A stretch of DNA of 64,000 nucleotides from Pseudorhodoferax sp. Leaf265. Lineage in GTDB: Bacteria; Pseudomonadota; Gammaproteobacteria; Burkholderiales; Burkholderiaceae_C. Positions 45,043 through 55,196 of this stretch are shown here, piece after piece (the stretch's first letter is position 1; each line of letters opens with the position of its first letter). The notes beneath the pieces are model-generated. The model saw only the letters and a program-made list of their open reading frames with translations, had not been told where the DNA came from and searched no databases. The DNA lies in assembly GCF_001422365.1 (NCBI RefSeq), contig NZ_LMMT01000038.1, positions 257,044 through 321,043 of the forward strand. Direction: 5' to 3'. Made by a program: the position numbers and the translations under genes.

Positions 45043-46260
45043 TCAGCGTGGCGCGACCAGCCGGTCGCCGACCTTCACGCCGCTCTGGATGCCCAGGATC
45101 AGGCCGTAGGACACGCGCTCGAAGGTGCGGAACACCATCAGCGTGCCGTTGGTCTCGTCGGGCAGCTTGAGCATGGCCTTGGCCGGGTCGGTGCTGTCCG
45201 GCAGGCGCCCGCCATCGCTGAGCAGCGTGAGCACGTGGCCGCGTTCCAGGCCATCGCGCGTGCCCTTGTTGATGGCCACCACCTGGCTCTGGGCTGCGTT
45301 GGTGTTGGAGATGCCGCTGCTGCCGTAGATCGACACCACACGGCCGTCGATGGCGCCGGACGGCGCGTGTGGCACATAGCGCGTCAGCTCGGGTGGCGGC
45401 TCGGGCAGCAGCCGGTCGCCCACGCGGATGTCCTCCTTGGACACCAGGATGTCCATGGACGCGGGCACCACCTCCACGGTGGTCTTGCCGTCCTTGTCGG
45501 TGATCTCGCGCGTGCCCTCACCCTGCAGCAGCTGGGCCTTGCCCAGGTAGTAGGCCTCGTAGCCCAGCACCTCGCCGGACACCGGGTCCTTGAGCGGCAC
45601 GGCGTTTCGCACCACGCGGAAGGCGGCCGGCTGGCCCGGCACGGGCGCCAGCGGGAACTCCACCGAGCCGCGGGCGTAGGCGCGGTCGCCCTTGGCCAGC
45701 ATCACGCGCTGCTCGCGCGTGGCCACGATGCGCGGCGCGTTCTGCAGCGCGTTCTCCTCGACGACCAGCGACTCGGTCAGAAAGGGTTCGATGGCGCTGG
45801 GCGACAACGTGGGCAGCGCGCTGTCGGCCAGCGAGGTCGAGCGCACGCGGGGCGACACGCGCACCGTGGCCAGGCCATCAGCACCGGGTGCCCGCGTGCT
45901 CAGCCGCGCGCGGTCACCGTCCTTGTGCAGGAACAGCTGCTGGCCGGGGTAGATCAGGTGCGGGTTGCGGATGTCCTGCAGGTTCATGCCCCACAGCTCG
46001 GGCCAGCGCCAGGGCCGGACCAGGAACAGGCCGGAGATGCCCCACAGCGTGTCGCCGCTCTTGACCGTGTAGCTGTCCGGTGCGTCGGGCGCCAGTTCCG
46101 ACAGGGCTACGCCGCGCTGGGCCACCTGGACGGCGGTGTCGCGCTGCGTGGGCGTGACCGGGTGGTTCTGGGCCTTCACAGGGGCGGCCAGCAGGGTGGC
46201 CGCGGCAGCCAGCGCGGCGATTCCCAGGCTGTGGTGGGTCATGCGTTGCACCAGAAACAT
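45043..46260 (-). CDS. Exported LysM-domain protein
   Basis: A 405-residue periplasmic or surface protein. A signal peptide covers about residues 1-30 (cleavage near APVKAQ), then one LysM domain at about 60-110 (YTVKSGDTLWGISGLFLVRPWRWPELW and IRNPHLIYPGQQLFL) expected to bind peptidoglycan. The rest resembles proteins commonly encoded next to dprA/def in Burkholderiales. ATG 46260 is used; a second in-frame ATG at 46242 is possible. Divergent from def over 165 bp. Confidence 0.88.
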   Translation of the reverse strand: MFLVQRMTHHSLGIAALAAAATLLAAPVKAQNHPVTPTQRDTAVQVAQRGVALSELAPDAPDSYTVKSGDTLWGISGLFLVRPWRWPELWGMNLQDIRNPHLIYPGQQLFLHKDGDRARLSTRAPGADGLATVRVSPRVRSTSLADSALPTLSPSAIEPFLTESLVVEENALQNAPRIVATREQRVMLAKGDRAYARGSVEFPLAPVPGQPAAFRVVRNAVPLKDPVSGEVLGYEAYYLGKAQLLQGEGTREITDKDGKTTVEVVPASMDILVSKEDIRVGDRLLPEPPPELTRYVPHAPSGAIDGRVVSIYGSSGISNTNAAQSQVVAINKGTRDGLERGHVLTLLSDGGRLPDSTDPAKAMLKLPDETNGTLMVFRTFERVSYGLILGIQSGVKVGDRLVAPR

Positions 46261-46425
46261 CCTTTGAGCGAAGCGTGATGGTGGCCGCGCCGTTCGGAAA
46301 TCGCGCGAAATATCGCCGGCAATTGTGCGCGTGAGCCCCTGATCGGACAACGATTATTGCCCTGGCCGCCCAGGCCGGTCGTCAAAAGTGGCGAAAATAG
46401 CCACAACTCCGATCTTTGCGTTTCC

Positions 46426-46944
46426 ATGGCCCTGCTTCCGATTCTTCAATACCCCGACGCCAGGCTGCACAAGGTGGCCAAGCCGGTGGTCACCGTGGAC
46501 GACCGCATCCGGGCCCTGGTGGCCGACATGCTCCAGACCATGTACGACGCCAAGGGCATCGGCCTGGCCGCCACGCAGGTCGATGTGCACGAGCGCGTGA
46601 TCGTGATCGACGTGTCCGAAGAGCGCGACCAGCCACTGGTCCTCATCAACCCCGAGATCACCTGGTCCAGCCCCGAGCGCGAGCTCGGCGAAGAGGGCTG
46701 CCTGTCCGTGCCCGGCATCTACGACGGTGTCGAGCGCGCCAGCCGCATCCGCGTGCAAGCCCTCGATGGCGAAGGCCAGTCGCGCAGCGTCGAGGCCGAA
46801 GGTCTCCTGGCCATCTGCATCCAGCACGAGATGGATCACCTGCTGGGCAAGGTGTTCGTCGAATACCTGTCGCCGCTCAAGCGCAATCGCATCAAAACCA
46901 AGATGCTCAAGGCCCAGCGCGACCTGGCGCGCGACGCGGCCTGA
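46426..46944 (+). CDS. def: Peptide deformylase
   Basis: Removes the N-formyl group from nascent proteins, 172 residues. All three metal-site motifs are present: GIGLAATQ (44-51), EEGCLSVP (89-96, Cys92) and QHEMDHLLG (133-141, His134, Glu135, His138). Start is the first ATG upstream of [10 protein letters not shown]. Followed 5 bp later by a lipoprotein gene and then fmt. Confidence 0.97.
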   Translation: MALLPILQYPDARLHKVAKPVVTVDDRIRALVADMLQTMYDAKGIGLAATQVDVHERVIVIDVSEERDQPLVLINPEITWSSPERELGEEGCLSVPGIYDGVERASRIRVQALDGEGQSRSVEAEGLLAICIQHEMDHLLGKVFVEYLSPLKRNRIKTKMLKAQRDLARDAA

Positions 46945-46949
46945 CCCTC

Positions 46950-47420
46950 ATGCTGCGCCTGCTTGCCGCTGCGCTGCCCCTGCTGCTGGCAGCATGCGCC
47001 AGCGTGCAGCCCGGCATGACGCGCGAGCAGGTGCTGGCCTCCTGGGGCCAGCCCACGCGCAGCGTCGCCTTGCCGGACGGCCAGCGGCTGCAGTACTCGC
47101 AGCAGCCATCCGGCCAGCGGGTCTTCATGGTCGACGTGGACGCCGGCGGCCAGGTGCGCAGTGTGCGCCAGGTCATGAACCGCAGTGACTTCGCGCGCAT
47201 CGCCACCGATGGCTCGTGGATGCGCGCGGACGTCGAGCGCGAGTTCGGCCCCGCCCCGGACAACGAGCGCGTCAGCAGCTGGGACGGCCCCATCCTGACC
47301 TACCGCTGGCGCGAAGGCATGATCGACCTCTACTACTGGGTCTACCTGGACTCCGCCGGCGTGGTGCGCCGTGCCCATGAGGGCGTGGACTGGCGCAACA
47401 TGCGACACACCATCAACTGA
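46950..47420 (+). CDS. Small SmpA/OmlA-like lipoprotein
   Basis: A 156-residue lipoprotein: the signal peptide LLAAALPLLLAAC has a lipobox with Cys16. The start of the mature part, SVQPGMTREQVLASWGQPTRS, resembles the SmpA/OmlA (BamE-like) repeat fold, and a second similar unit follows (RSDFARIATDGSWMRADVEREFG). Function unknown; probably an envelope-anchored structural protein. It lies between def and fmt, 3 bp before fmt. Confidence 0.78.
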   Translation: MLRLLAAALPLLLAACASVQPGMTREQVLASWGQPTRSVALPDGQRLQYSQQPSGQRVFMVDVDAGGQVRSVRQVMNRSDFARIATDGSWMRADVEREFGPAPDNERVSSWDGPILTYRWREGMIDLYYWVYLDSAGVVRRAHEGVDWRNMRHTIN

Positions 47421-47423
47421 TCC

Positions 47424-48374
47424 ATGCGCATTGTTTTTGCGGGTACACCCGAGTTCGCACGGGTGGCCCTGGCGGCCCTGCACGCCCACGGTTTCGAGAT
47501 TCCCCTCGTGCTGACCCAGCCCGACCGGCCCGCCGGCCGCGGCATGAAGCTGCAGGCCTCGCCGGTCAAGCAGTGCGCGCTGGAGAACGGCTGGCCCGTG
47601 GCCCAGCCGCGCAGCCTGCGGCTGGACGGCAAGTACCCTGAGGACGCGGCTGCCGCGCGCGCGGCCCTGCTGGCCGCGCGGCCGGACGCCATGGTGGTTG
47701 CCGCCTACGGCCTGATCCTGCCCCAATGGGTGCTGGACCTGCCGCGCCTGGGGTGCCTGAACATCCACGCCAGCCTGCTGCCGCGCTGGCGCGGTGCCGC
47801 GCCCATCCACCGCGCCATCGAGGCCGGCGATGCGCAGACCGGCGTGACCATCATGCAGATGGACGCCGGCCTGGACACCGGCGACATGCTGGTGGAAGAG
47901 TCGCTCGCCATCGGCGAGGACAGCACTGCCCAGCTGCACGACCGCCTGGCCGAACAGGGCGGGCGCCTGATCGTCGAGGCATTGCGCCAGGCCGAAGCCG
48001 GCCGCCTGCGGCCCCGGCCCCAGCCGGCCGAAGGCGTCACCTACGCCCACAAGATCGAGAAGGCCGAGGCGCCCATCGACTGGACACTGCCGGCTGTCAC
48101 CATCGTGCGCCGGCTGCGCGCCTTCGACCCGTTCCCGGGCGCGACCACGCAGCTCGGCGGCGAAACGCTCAAGTGCTGGGCCGGCCGCGTGCTGCCCGAT
48201 GCCACCGCTCTGCCGCCCGGCACCGTGCTGGCGGCCGACGCCGCGGGCCTGGCCGTGGCCACCGGCGACGGCGTGCTGCTGCTGACCGAGTTGCAGCGTG
48301 CTGGCGGCAAACGCCTGCCGGCCGCGGCCGTGCTGGCGGGCTTCTCCATCCAGCGCGGCCAGGTACTGGGCTGA
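47424..48374 (+). CDS. fmt: Methionyl-tRNA formyltransferase
   Basis: Formylates initiator Met-tRNA, 316 residues. Motifs: [16 protein letters not shown] at the N-terminus, [46 protein letters not shown] (catalytic Asn/His region) and [13 protein letters not shown]. The C-terminal OB-like domain runs from about residue 210. Co-occurs with def, as usual. Stop shares one base with the azlC start. Confidence 0.96.
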   Translation: MRIVFAGTPEFARVALAALHAHGFEIPLVLTQPDRPAGRGMKLQASPVKQCALENGWPVAQPRSLRLDGKYPEDAAAARAALLAARPDAMVVAAYGLILPQWVLDLPRLGCLNIHASLLPRWRGAAPIHRAIEAGDAQTGVTIMQMDAGLDTGDMLVEESLAIGEDSTAQLHDRLAEQGGRLIVEALRQAEAGRLRPRPQPAEGVTYAHKIEKAEAPIDWTLPAVTIVRRLRAFDPFPGATTQLGGETLKCWAGRVLPDATALPPGTVLAADAAGLAVATGDGVLLLTELQRAGGKRLPAAAVLAGFSIQRGQVLG

Positions 48375-49114
48375 TGTTCTGGTCCGCAGAGGTGCGGCGC
48401 CGGCCGGCGTTCGGTGAAGCCTGGCGCGAGATGCTGCCCGTGGCCATGGGCATCGGCGCCTGGGGCCTCATGACGGGCGTGGCCATGCTCAAGTCCGGCC
48501 TGTCGGTGGTCGAGGCCGTGGCCATGACGCTGCTGGTCTACGCCGGCAGTTCGCAGCTGGCGGCCCTGCCTCTGCTGGTCGCCGGCGCGCCGTTCTGGGT
48601 GATCCTGGCCACGGGCTTCTGCGTGAACCTGCGCTTCGTGGTGTTCAGCCTGCACCTGCGGCCCTACCTGCTCTACATGCCGCGCTGGCGCCGGCTGCTG
48701 CACGGCTACCTGACGGCCGACATGAGCTATGCCATGTTTACGCGCCGCTTCGCGACGCCGGGCCAGACGCCGGACGAGCGCGCGGCACAGGAAGCCTTCC
48801 TGACCGGCGGCTACTGCGTGACCTGGATCGCGTGGATGGGCATGAGCCTCATCGGCATCGCGTTGGCCAACTTCATCCCGACGCACTGGGGCCTGGGCTT
48901 CGCGGGCGTGCTGAGCCTGGTGGCCATCGTGTGTTCGATGGCGACCACGCGGCTGCGCATCCTGGCCGCACTGATCGCCTCGGCCACGGCGGTGGCAGCC
49001 TACGCCCTGCCGCTCAGGCTCAACATCGTCGCGGGCATCGGCATGGCGGTGCTGGCCTGCTTCTGGCTGGAGAAGCAACTGGGCCTCGACGCCGACGCCG
49101 AGGACGAGAAATGA
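48374..49114 (+). CDS. azlC: Branched-chain amino acid exporter, large subunit AzlC
   Basis: A 246-residue membrane protein of the AzlC family, which with AzlD exports branched-chain amino acids or analogues. Typical segments are MLPVAMGIGAWGLMTGVAM, LLVYAGSSQLAALPLLVAGAP and GFCVNLRFVVFSLHLRPYL. The start overlaps the fmt stop by one base and its own stop overlaps azlD by ATGA. Read-through from fmt is likely. Confidence 0.9.
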   Translation: MFWSAEVRRRPAFGEAWREMLPVAMGIGAWGLMTGVAMLKSGLSVVEAVAMTLLVYAGSSQLAALPLLVAGAPFWVILATGFCVNLRFVVFSLHLRPYLLYMPRWRRLLHGYLTADMSYAMFTRRFATPGQTPDERAAQEAFLTGGYCVTWIAWMGMSLIGIALANFIPTHWGLGFAGVLSLVAIVCSMATTRLRILAALIASATAVAAYALPLRLNIVAGIGMAVLACFWLEKQLGLDADAEDEK

Positions 49115-49449
49115 GCGGCACGACCGACCTGTGGACGCTGGCCGTCATCGTCGGGCTGGCCGGCGTGACGGTGCTCACGCGCTGCTTCTTCTTCATCCTG
49201 GACCGCCCCTGGGGCCTGCCCGACTGGGCGCACCGCGCGCTGCACTACGCGCCGGTGGCGGCGCTGGCCGCGGTCATCGCGCCCGAGATCCTGATGAGCA
49301 ACGGCCAGTTCGTCGCCACCTGGCAGGACGCACGCCTGTACGCCACCGCGGTCGGCGCAGCCTGGTACTTCTGGCGTGGCGGTGTGCTGGGCACCATGCT
49401 GGTGGGCATGGCCGTGTATCTGCCCTTGCACCTGGGGCTGGGCTGGTAG
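49111..49449 (+). CDS. azlD: Branched-chain amino acid exporter, small subunit AzlD
   Basis: A 112-residue membrane protein with three or four hydrophobic segments. The AzlD features are [10 protein letters not shown] near residue 22 and [21 protein letters not shown] (about 41-61), the region that fits around AzlC. Coupled to azlC by an ATGA overlap. A candidate -10 box for pgk follows its stop. Confidence 0.88.
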   Translation: MSGTTDLWTLAVIVGLAGVTVLTRCFFFILDRPWGLPDWAHRALHYAPVAALAAVIAPEILMSNGQFVATWQDARLYATAVGAAWYFWRGGVLGTMLVGMAVYLPLHLGLGW

Positions 49450-49459
49450 GGGTGGTTTC

Positions 49460-49465
49460 TACAAT
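49460..49465 (+). promoter_or_regulatory. Candidate -10 box for pgk
   Basis: TACAAT 36 bp upstream of the pgk ATG, directly after the azlD stop. No good -35 element at 16-18 bp spacing is visible. Confidence 0.4.
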
Positions 49466-49501
49466 GGGCGGCTGTCGTCCACCACTTCCCACCACCACAC
49501 C

Positions 49502-50695
49502 ATGAACGTTCTCCGCTTCTCCGACCTGTGTGCCCAAGGCAAGGCCGCCGGCCAGCGCGTCTTCATCCGCGCCGACCTCAACGTGCCGCAGGACGACGCC
49601 GGCAACATCACCGAGGACACGCGCGTGCGCGCCTCCGTGCCCTGCATCCGCATGGCGCTGGACGCCGGTGCGGCCGTGATGGTGACCTCGCACCTGGGCC
49701 GCCCGACCGAGGGCGCGTTCAAGCCCGAGGACTCGCTGGCCCCGGTCGCCAAGCGCCTGGGTGAGCTGCTGGGCCGCGAGGTGCCGCTGGTCGCCAACTG
49801 GGTCGACGGCGTGCAGGTGCAGCCCGGCCAGGTCGTGCTGCTGGAAAACTGCCGCGTCAACAAGGGCGAGAAGAAGAACGACGAGGCGCTCGCGAAGAAG
49901 CTCGCCGCGCTGTGCGACATCTACGTCAACGATGCCTTCGGCACGGCCCACCGCGCCGAGGCCACGACCTACGGCATCGCCCAGTTCGCCAAGACCGCCA
50001 GCGCCGGCCCGCTGCTGGCGGCCGAGATCGACGCCATCACCAAGGCGCTGGCCAGCCCCAAGCGCCCGTTGATCGCCATCGTGGCCGGCTCCAAGGTCAG
50101 CACCAAGCTGACCATCCTGCAGTCGCTGGCCAAGAACGTGGATGGCCTCATCGTCGGCGGCGGCATTGCCAACACCTTCCTGCTGGCCGCCGGCCTGCCC
50201 ATCGGCAAGAGCCTGGCCGAGCCCGACCTGGTCGGCGAGGCCAAGGCCGTGATCGCGGCCATGAAGGCGCGTGGCGCCGAGGTGCCGATCCCCGAGGACG
50301 TGGTCACGGCCAAGGCCTTCGCGGCGGACGCGCCGGCCACCGTCAAGGCCGCGGCCGACGTGGAAGCGGACGATCTGATCCTGGACATCGGCCCCAAGAC
50401 CGCGGCGCGCCTGGCGGCCCAGCTCAAGGCCGCTGGCACCATCGTCTGGAATGGCCCGGTCGGCGTGTTCGAGTTCGACGCCTTCGCCAAGGGCACGGAA
50501 GCCATCGCGCGCGCCGTGGCCGAGAGCAGCGCCTTCAGCATCGCCGGTGGCGGCGACACGCTGGCCGCGATCGCCAAGTACGGCATCGAGAAGGACGTGG
50601 GCTACATCTCCACGGGCGGCGGGGCTTTCCTCGAAGTGCTGGAAGGCAAGACCCTGCCGGCCTTCGAGATCCTGTCCAAGCGCGCCGCCGGCTGA
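49502..50695 (+). CDS. pgk: Phosphoglycerate kinase
   Basis: ATP-forming glycolytic enzyme, 397 residues. Recognisable motifs are [98 protein letters not shown] and the nucleotide loop [12 protein letters not shown]. The start is the ATG after CACCACCACACC. Convergent with the DUF3014 gene, with adjacent stop codons. Confidence 0.97.
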   Translation: MNVLRFSDLCAQGKAAGQRVFIRADLNVPQDDAGNITEDTRVRASVPCIRMALDAGAAVMVTSHLGRPTEGAFKPEDSLAPVAKRLGELLGREVPLVANWVDGVQVQPGQVVLLENCRVNKGEKKNDEALAKKLAALCDIYVNDAFGTAHRAEATTYGIAQFAKTASAGPLLAAEIDAITKALASPKRPLIAIVAGSKVSTKLTILQSLAKNVDGLIVGGGIANTFLLAAGLPIGKSLAEPDLVGEAKAVIAAMKARGAEVPIPEDVVTAKAFAADAPATVKAAADVEADDLILDIGPKTAARLAAQLKAAGTIVWNGPVGVFEFDAFAKGTEAIARAVAESSAFSIAGGGDTLAAIAKYGIEKDVGYISTGGGAFLEVLEGKTLPAFEILSKRAAG

Positions 50696-51625
50696 TCAGC
50701 GCGCTGCCGAGGCTGCCGGTGCGGCCGGCGCCGCGAGCACGGGCGCGGTGGCCGCACCCGCGGCCACCAGCCGGCGCAGCTTGGTCAGCAGGGTCTTGGC
50801 CCGCTTGGCGTTGGCCGGGCCCATGCGCACCAGCATCTTCTGGCCTGACGACAGCGATTGCAGCTGCGGATCGGCGAACTCCCAGCGCACCCAGGGACGC
50901 GGATCGGCCACCTCGCCGCGCACTTCGAGAAGACGCACCGCCAGCGGACCCTGCGGCTCTGGCGTTTGCAGCAGGTGGTCCAGCACCGCCACGAGGCGGT
51001 CGTTGAAGTAGCGGCCCGGGTAGCCCAGCTCCTCGTAAGCCTGCTGGAACAACGGGTAGAGCCGGCCGTAGAGCTGCACCGCCCGTTCGAGCGGAATGGC
51101 TTCGGCGAAGGACAGCAGCGCGCCGTAGCGGCCGGCATTGGTCGGCGCGATCCGGGCCTTCTCTCCCTCTTCCTGCACCAGGAAGCGCTGCGGTGTGGGC
51201 TGCACTGGCCACAGCCGCGCCGGCGCGCTGGCGCGCGGCAGGTTGTCGACCGTGGCCACCACGCGGCGCACGAAGCCGTCCGTCAACAGCAGGGCCTGCA
51301 CGGGGCCGCGACCCAGCAGTTCGACCAGCGCATCGGTGACCGGACCGTCGGCCTCGGCCAGCGCGGGCAGGGCCTGGCCCTGGGTTGGCGGAACCTCGAT
51401 GGGATGCTCCGGCCCGGAGGCCGCGGCCTGCGGCGGCGGGGCGCTGGTCGCGGATTCCGCCGGGGCGGCCACGGCAGGCGCCGGTGCGGGCGGCGCCGGC
51501 ACGGCGGGCCGGCCCCAGAACCACCAGGCGCCACCCGCTGCCAGCGCGACGGCCAGCAGACCCAGCATCCAGGACGAACCCGATGCGCGGGGCGGGTGCA
51601 GGTCGCGGTGGTCGGGGGCGGGCAT
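50696..51625 (-). CDS. DUF3014 family membrane-anchored protein
   Basis: A 309-residue protein with a single N-terminal membrane segment (WMLGLLAVALAAGGAWWFWG, about residues 19-38), a Pro/Ala-rich linker to about 75, and a folded DUF3014-type domain with LVELLGRGPVQALLLTDGFVRRVVATVDNLPR and PLFQQAYEELGYPGRYFNDRLVAVLDHLL. ATG 51625 has a strong Shine-Dalgarno AAAGGAG upstream. Function unknown; topology suggests the domain is periplasmic. Confidence 0.83.
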   Translation of the reverse strand: MPAPDHRDLHPPRASGSSWMLGLLAVALAAGGAWWFWGRPAVPAPPAPAPAVAAPAESATSAPPPQAAASGPEHPIEVPPTQGQALPALAEADGPVTDALVELLGRGPVQALLLTDGFVRRVVATVDNLPRASAPARLWPVQPTPQRFLVQEEGEKARIAPTNAGRYGALLSFAEAIPLERAVQLYGRLYPLFQQAYEELGYPGRYFNDRLVAVLDHLLQTPEPQGPLAVRLLEVRGEVADPRPWVRWEFADPQLQSLSSGQKMLVRMGPANAKRAKTLLTKLRRLVAAGAATAPVLAAPAAPAASAAR

Positions 51626-51695
51626 GCGGTCTCCTTTCGGTGTGTGGCCTTGTGATCCTCGCATGGCCGGTGCGTTCCCCCTGCGCGGCCTGGGG

Positions 51696-52796
51696 TCAAG
51701 CCGTCTCAACGACGGGGCGGCCTTGGAAGTCGGTCCAGCACTGGCGCGAGAAGTCGTAGAGCTTGCAGGCCCGGGCGGTGGCGAAGTACCACTTCCACGA
51801 GAAGCGCTGGACGATGATGCGCTCGGGCAACAACTGCTCGAGCAGGGCCTGGGCTTCCTTGAGCTTGTACAGCGGGATGCTCATGTCCACGTGGTGCGCC
51901 GTGTGCTCCATGATGTGGTGGATCAGCGCGCCGATCCGCAGCGGGAAGGTCAGGTGCACGGTGGTCGAGACGAAGGGCTGGGCGCGCTGCCAGGCCGCCT
52001 TGTCGTCGTGCCACTTCACCTTGACATGGGTGTGGTGGCCGTAGATCACGAAGCCCATCATGTGGAACCAGAACACCATGGGCACGACGAAGCCCAGCAG
52101 CAGCACCTGCCACACGGCCTGGTCCGTGGCCAGCGCGGCGGCCACCAGCGCGGCGATCCACAGTGCCGCGAAGCCCGTCACGAGCAGGCAGTTGCGCGTG
52201 AAGACCGGGCGGTAGCTGTTGCCCATGCTGCTGCGGCGCGGGAACATCATCTTCTTCCACCAGATCTCCACCATGTAGTACAGGCCCGGTCCCCAGCCGC
52301 TGCGGTAGATGCGCTCGCAGAGCCGGCGCAGCGGCGACATGGCGCGGTATTCGGCCTGCGTGGCCGGGGCCCACACGAAGTCCACGCCCTTGAGGTTGGT
52401 GAAGCCGTGGTGCACCACGTTGTGGCCCATGTCCCACAGGCTGTAGGCCGTCAGCGAGGGCAGGAAGGCGATGCGGCCCAGCCAGCGGTTCAGGCGCCGG
52501 TGCGGCGTGAGGCTCTGGTGGCAGGCGTCGTGGCCGATGATGAACAGCCGGCCGATCACGAAGCCAGCCGCCAGCGCGCAGGCCAGCTGCAGCCCCCAGG
52601 CGGGCAGCAGCACGGTGCCGGCGACCAGCGCGATGAACAGCGCCAGATCGAAGGCCAGCAGAACGCAGGCGCGCAGCGTGCTGCGCTGGGCGATCGGCAG
52701 CAGCCAGGAGCGGATGGTTTTACGGTGCGGCAGGGGCGCCTCGGGTGCGAGCGGCGCGGGCAGGTCCGGCCGGGCCGGAGCGGGAAAGCTGTGCAT
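51696..52796 (-). CDS. Membrane fatty acid desaturase/hydroxylase family protein
   Basis: A 366-residue integral membrane di-iron enzyme. The three histidine boxes are HDACHQ (about residue 89), HNVVHH (about 125) and HTAHHV (about 285), with hydrophobic pairs between them. It is predicted to introduce a double bond or hydroxyl group into a lipid acyl chain. ATG 52796 is chosen; an upstream GTG at 52829 is in frame and would add 11 residues. Divergent from pyk over 130 bp. Confidence 0.87.
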   Translation of the reverse strand: MHSFPAPARPDLPAPLAPEAPLPHRKTIRSWLLPIAQRSTLRACVLLAFDLALFIALVAGTVLLPAWGLQLACALAAGFVIGRLFIIGHDACHQSLTPHRRLNRWLGRIAFLPSLTAYSLWDMGHNVVHHGFTNLKGVDFVWAPATQAEYRAMSPLRRLCERIYRSGWGPGLYYMVEIWWKKMMFPRRSSMGNSYRPVFTRNCLLVTGFAALWIAALVAAALATDQAVWQVLLLGFVVPMVFWFHMMGFVIYGHHTHVKVKWHDDKAAWQRAQPFVSTTVHLTFPLRIGALIHHIMEHTAHHVDMSIPLYKLKEAQALLEQLLPERIIVQRFSWKWYFATARACKLYDFSRQCWTDFQGRPVVETA

Positions 52797-52926
52797 GACG
52801 GGAGCGTGCGGACGAACGAAAGACGGCACCGTAGCCCAGCCGCCGGGTCGGTGCCGTGATGGAGGTCAAAGCCGGGGCAATCTGTCTTACCGCCATGTGA
52901 GAATGGCCGCCACAAGGAGACCCTGC

Positions 52927-54375
52927 ATGAGCACGACCCGACTTCCCCGCCACGCCACCAAGATCGTCGCCACCCTGGGCCCGGCCTCCAGCACGCCCGA
53001 GATGCTGGAGCAAATGATCATCCACAAGGTCAGCGTGGTCCGGCTGAACTTCAGCCACGGCACGGCGCAGGACCACATCGCGCGCGCCGCCATGGTGCGC
53101 GAGGCCGCGCGCAAGGCGGGTCGCGAAGTGGCCATCATGGCCGACCTGCAAGGCCCCAAGATCCGTGTCGGCAAGTTCGCCGAAGGCAAGGTGCTGCTGG
53201 TGCCGGGCGAGAAGTTCGTCCTCGATGCCGCGCGCACCGAGCCGGGCGACATCGACGGCGTGGGCCTGGACTACAAGGATCTGCCACGCGACGTGAAGGC
53301 CGGTGACCGGCTGTTGCTCAACGACGGGCTGATCGTGCTGGTGGTCGACGCCGTCAAGGGCGACCAGGTGTTCACCACGGTCAAGCTCGGCGGCGAGCTG
53401 TCCAACAACAAGGGCATCAACAAGGAGGGCGGCGGCCTGACCGCGCCGGCACTGACGGCCAAGGACATGGAGGACATCAAGACCGCCATGAGCTTCCAGG
53501 CCGACTACGTGGCCGTGAGCTTCCCCAAGAATGCCACCGACATGGAGATGGCACGCCAGCTGTGCAACGTGGCGGGCGCCGAGAGCGGGCACAAGCCCGG
53601 CATGATCGCCAAGATCGAACGCGCCGAGGCGATTCCCAAGCTCGAGGAGATCCTGCGCGCCAGCGACGGCATCATGGTCGCGCGCGGCGACCTGGCTGTG
53701 GAAGTCGGCAACGCCGCCGTGCCGGCGCTGCAGAAGAAGATGATCCGCATGGCGCGCGACATGGACAAGGTGGCCATCACGGCCACGCAGATGATGGAGT
53801 CGATGATCACCAACCCGGTGCCCACGCGTGCCGAGGTCAGCGACGTGGCCAACGCCGTGCTGGACGGCACCGACGCGGTGATGCTGTCGGCCGAGACGGC
53901 TTCGGGCCGCTACCCGCTGGAAACCGTGCAGGAGATGAGCCGCATCTGCGAAGCCGCCGAGGGCGCCGAGGACAAGAACCTGGACGCCGACTTCAGCGGC
54001 CGCAACTACGCGCGCATCGACCAGTCCATCGCCATGGGCGCGCTGTTCACGGCGCACCACGTGGGCGCCAAGGCCATCGTGGCGCTGACCGATTCGGGCT
54101 CGACCATGCTCTGGATGAGCCGGCACCGTGCCCACATCGCCATGTACGCGTTGACCTCGCGCCTGGCCACGCAGCGCAAGCTGGCGCTGTACCGCAACGT
54201 GCGCCCGCTGCTGATGGACTCCCACACCGACCGCGACACCGCCCTCGAGCAGGCCGAGGCCCACTTGAAGAAGCGCGGCATCGTGCAAAGCGGGGACGTC
54301 TACACCATCACCTGCGGCGAACCCATGGGTGCCCCGGGCGGCACCAACATGCTCAAGATCTGCGTGGTCAGCTGA
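52927..54375 (+). CDS. pyk: Pyruvate kinase
   Basis: Converts phosphoenolpyruvate and ADP to pyruvate and ATP, 482 residues. Motifs: RHATKIVATLGPASS, VVRLNFSHGTAQDH, MADLQGPKIRVG, MIAKIERAEAIPKLEEIL (catalytic lysine), IMVARGDLAVEVG and TQMMESMITNPVPTRAEVSDVANAVLDGTDAVMLSAETASG. Shine-Dalgarno AAGGAGA lies 10 bp before the ATG. Convergent with the DUF481 gene, 6 bp between stops. Confidence 0.97.
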   Translation: MSTTRLPRHATKIVATLGPASSTPEMLEQMIIHKVSVVRLNFSHGTAQDHIARAAMVREAARKAGREVAIMADLQGPKIRVGKFAEGKVLLVPGEKFVLDAARTEPGDIDGVGLDYKDLPRDVKAGDRLLLNDGLIVLVVDAVKGDQVFTTVKLGGELSNNKGINKEGGGLTAPALTAKDMEDIKTAMSFQADYVAVSFPKNATDMEMARQLCNVAGAESGHKPGMIAKIERAEAIPKLEEILRASDGIMVARGDLAVEVGNAAVPALQKKMIRMARDMDKVAITATQMMESMITNPVPTRAEVSDVANAVLDGTDAVMLSAETASGRYPLETVQEMSRICEAAEGAEDKNLDADFSGRNYARIDQSIAMGALFTAHHVGAKAIVALTDSGSTMLWMSRHRAHIAMYALTSRLATQRKLALYRNVRPLLMDSHTDRDTALEQAEAHLKKRGIVQSGDVYTITCGEPMGAPGGTNMLKICVVS

Positions 54376-54381
54376 AGCGCG

Positions 54382-55152
54382 TCAGTCGAAGCGGAACGAC
54401 ACGCCGGTCACGAACATCGCGTCGGTCTTCTTCACGCCCGCGCCGGGGTCGCTGTTGTAGCGCACGCTGAGCCCGGCCGTGAGGTTCATGGACTGGGTCA
54501 TCGCCACCGTGACGTTGGTGTCGAAGCTGGCGCGGTACGCGCCCGTGTCGCGCAGGTTGGGGTAGAGCGCCAGGCGCTGGCGCAGGCTGGTGGTCTGCGT
54601 CAGCTTGTGGTTGGATTCCTCGGCCAGCACCAGTTCCAGCCGGCCGTAGCCGTCGCGCACGCTGCCGTCGATCTCGGTCGGCTCGATGAAGCGGTCGCGG
54701 CTGTAGCCCAGGCCGCCCGACACGTCGAAGGTGGTCAGGTCGTTCTTGATGACGTGGTAGCCCACGCCCGAGGCCACCGACAGGCGCGAGGACAGGTTGG
54801 CCAGCTTGTCGCGCAGGCCGTCGGCCGAGCCGAAACCGAACCAGACCGGTGTCAGGTCGCGCGTGTACTGCGTGCCCAGTGCGAAGCGCTCGGTCTGCGT
54901 CTCGCCATCGCTGTGGGCGTAGGCGCCCTGGCCCAGGAAGGTCCATTTGTCGATCGCGCTCACGCGCGCGGCCTCGCCCGTCAGGTTCAGGGCGACCGAT
55001 TCGTTGTTGCCGGTCGCGGCATTGGCGCCGGCTGTGAACAGGTAGCGCCACTTGTTGTCCGGCTTGAGCGTGACCTGGGCCGAGGCCAGCAGCGGCGCTG
55101 CGAGCAGTGCGGTCAGGGTGGCCTGGCGGATCGAGAGTCGGGTCGACGGCAT
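54382..55152 (-). CDS. DUF481 family outer-membrane beta-barrel protein
   Basis: A 256-residue exported protein. Signal peptide about residues 1-26 (LLAAPLLASAQ), then alternating amphipathic strands such as WRYLFTAGANAATGNNESVALNLTGEA, ending in FVTGVSFRFD with a terminal aromatic, the outer-membrane insertion signal. DUF481 proteins are barrels of unknown role. The gene has a strong Shine-Dalgarno AGGAGG, and its leader contains a terminator-like hairpin (55172-55196). Confidence 0.85.
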   Translation of the reverse strand: MPSTRLSIRQATLTALLAAPLLASAQVTLKPDNKWRYLFTAGANAATGNNESVALNLTGEAARVSAIDKWTFLGQGAYAHSDGETQTERFALGTQYTRDLTPVWFGFGSADGLRDKLANLSSRLSVASGVGYHVIKNDLTTFDVSGGLGYSRDRFIEPTEIDGSVRDGYGRLELVLAEESNHKLTQTTSLRQRLALYPNLRDTGAYRASFDTNVTVAMTQSMNLTAGLSVRYNSDPGAGVKKTDAMFVTGVSFRFD

Positions 55153-55171
55153 CGGGAAAACCTCCTGGAAG

Positions 55172-55196
55172 AAAAGAAAAAAGCGCTGCGAGCGCT
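55172..55196 (-). terminator. Terminator-like hairpin in the 5' leader of the DUF481 gene
   Basis: On the minus strand, AGCGCT-CGC-AGCGCT (complement of 55182-55196) is followed by TTTTTTCTTTT. It lies about 20 bp before the DUF481 start codon, ahead of its Shine-Dalgarno. No minus-strand gene upstream needs a terminator here, so this may be an attenuator. A second dyad, CAGCAAT (55220-55226) / ATTGCTG (55241-55247), lies further upstream in the leader and could compete with it. Confidence 0.55.
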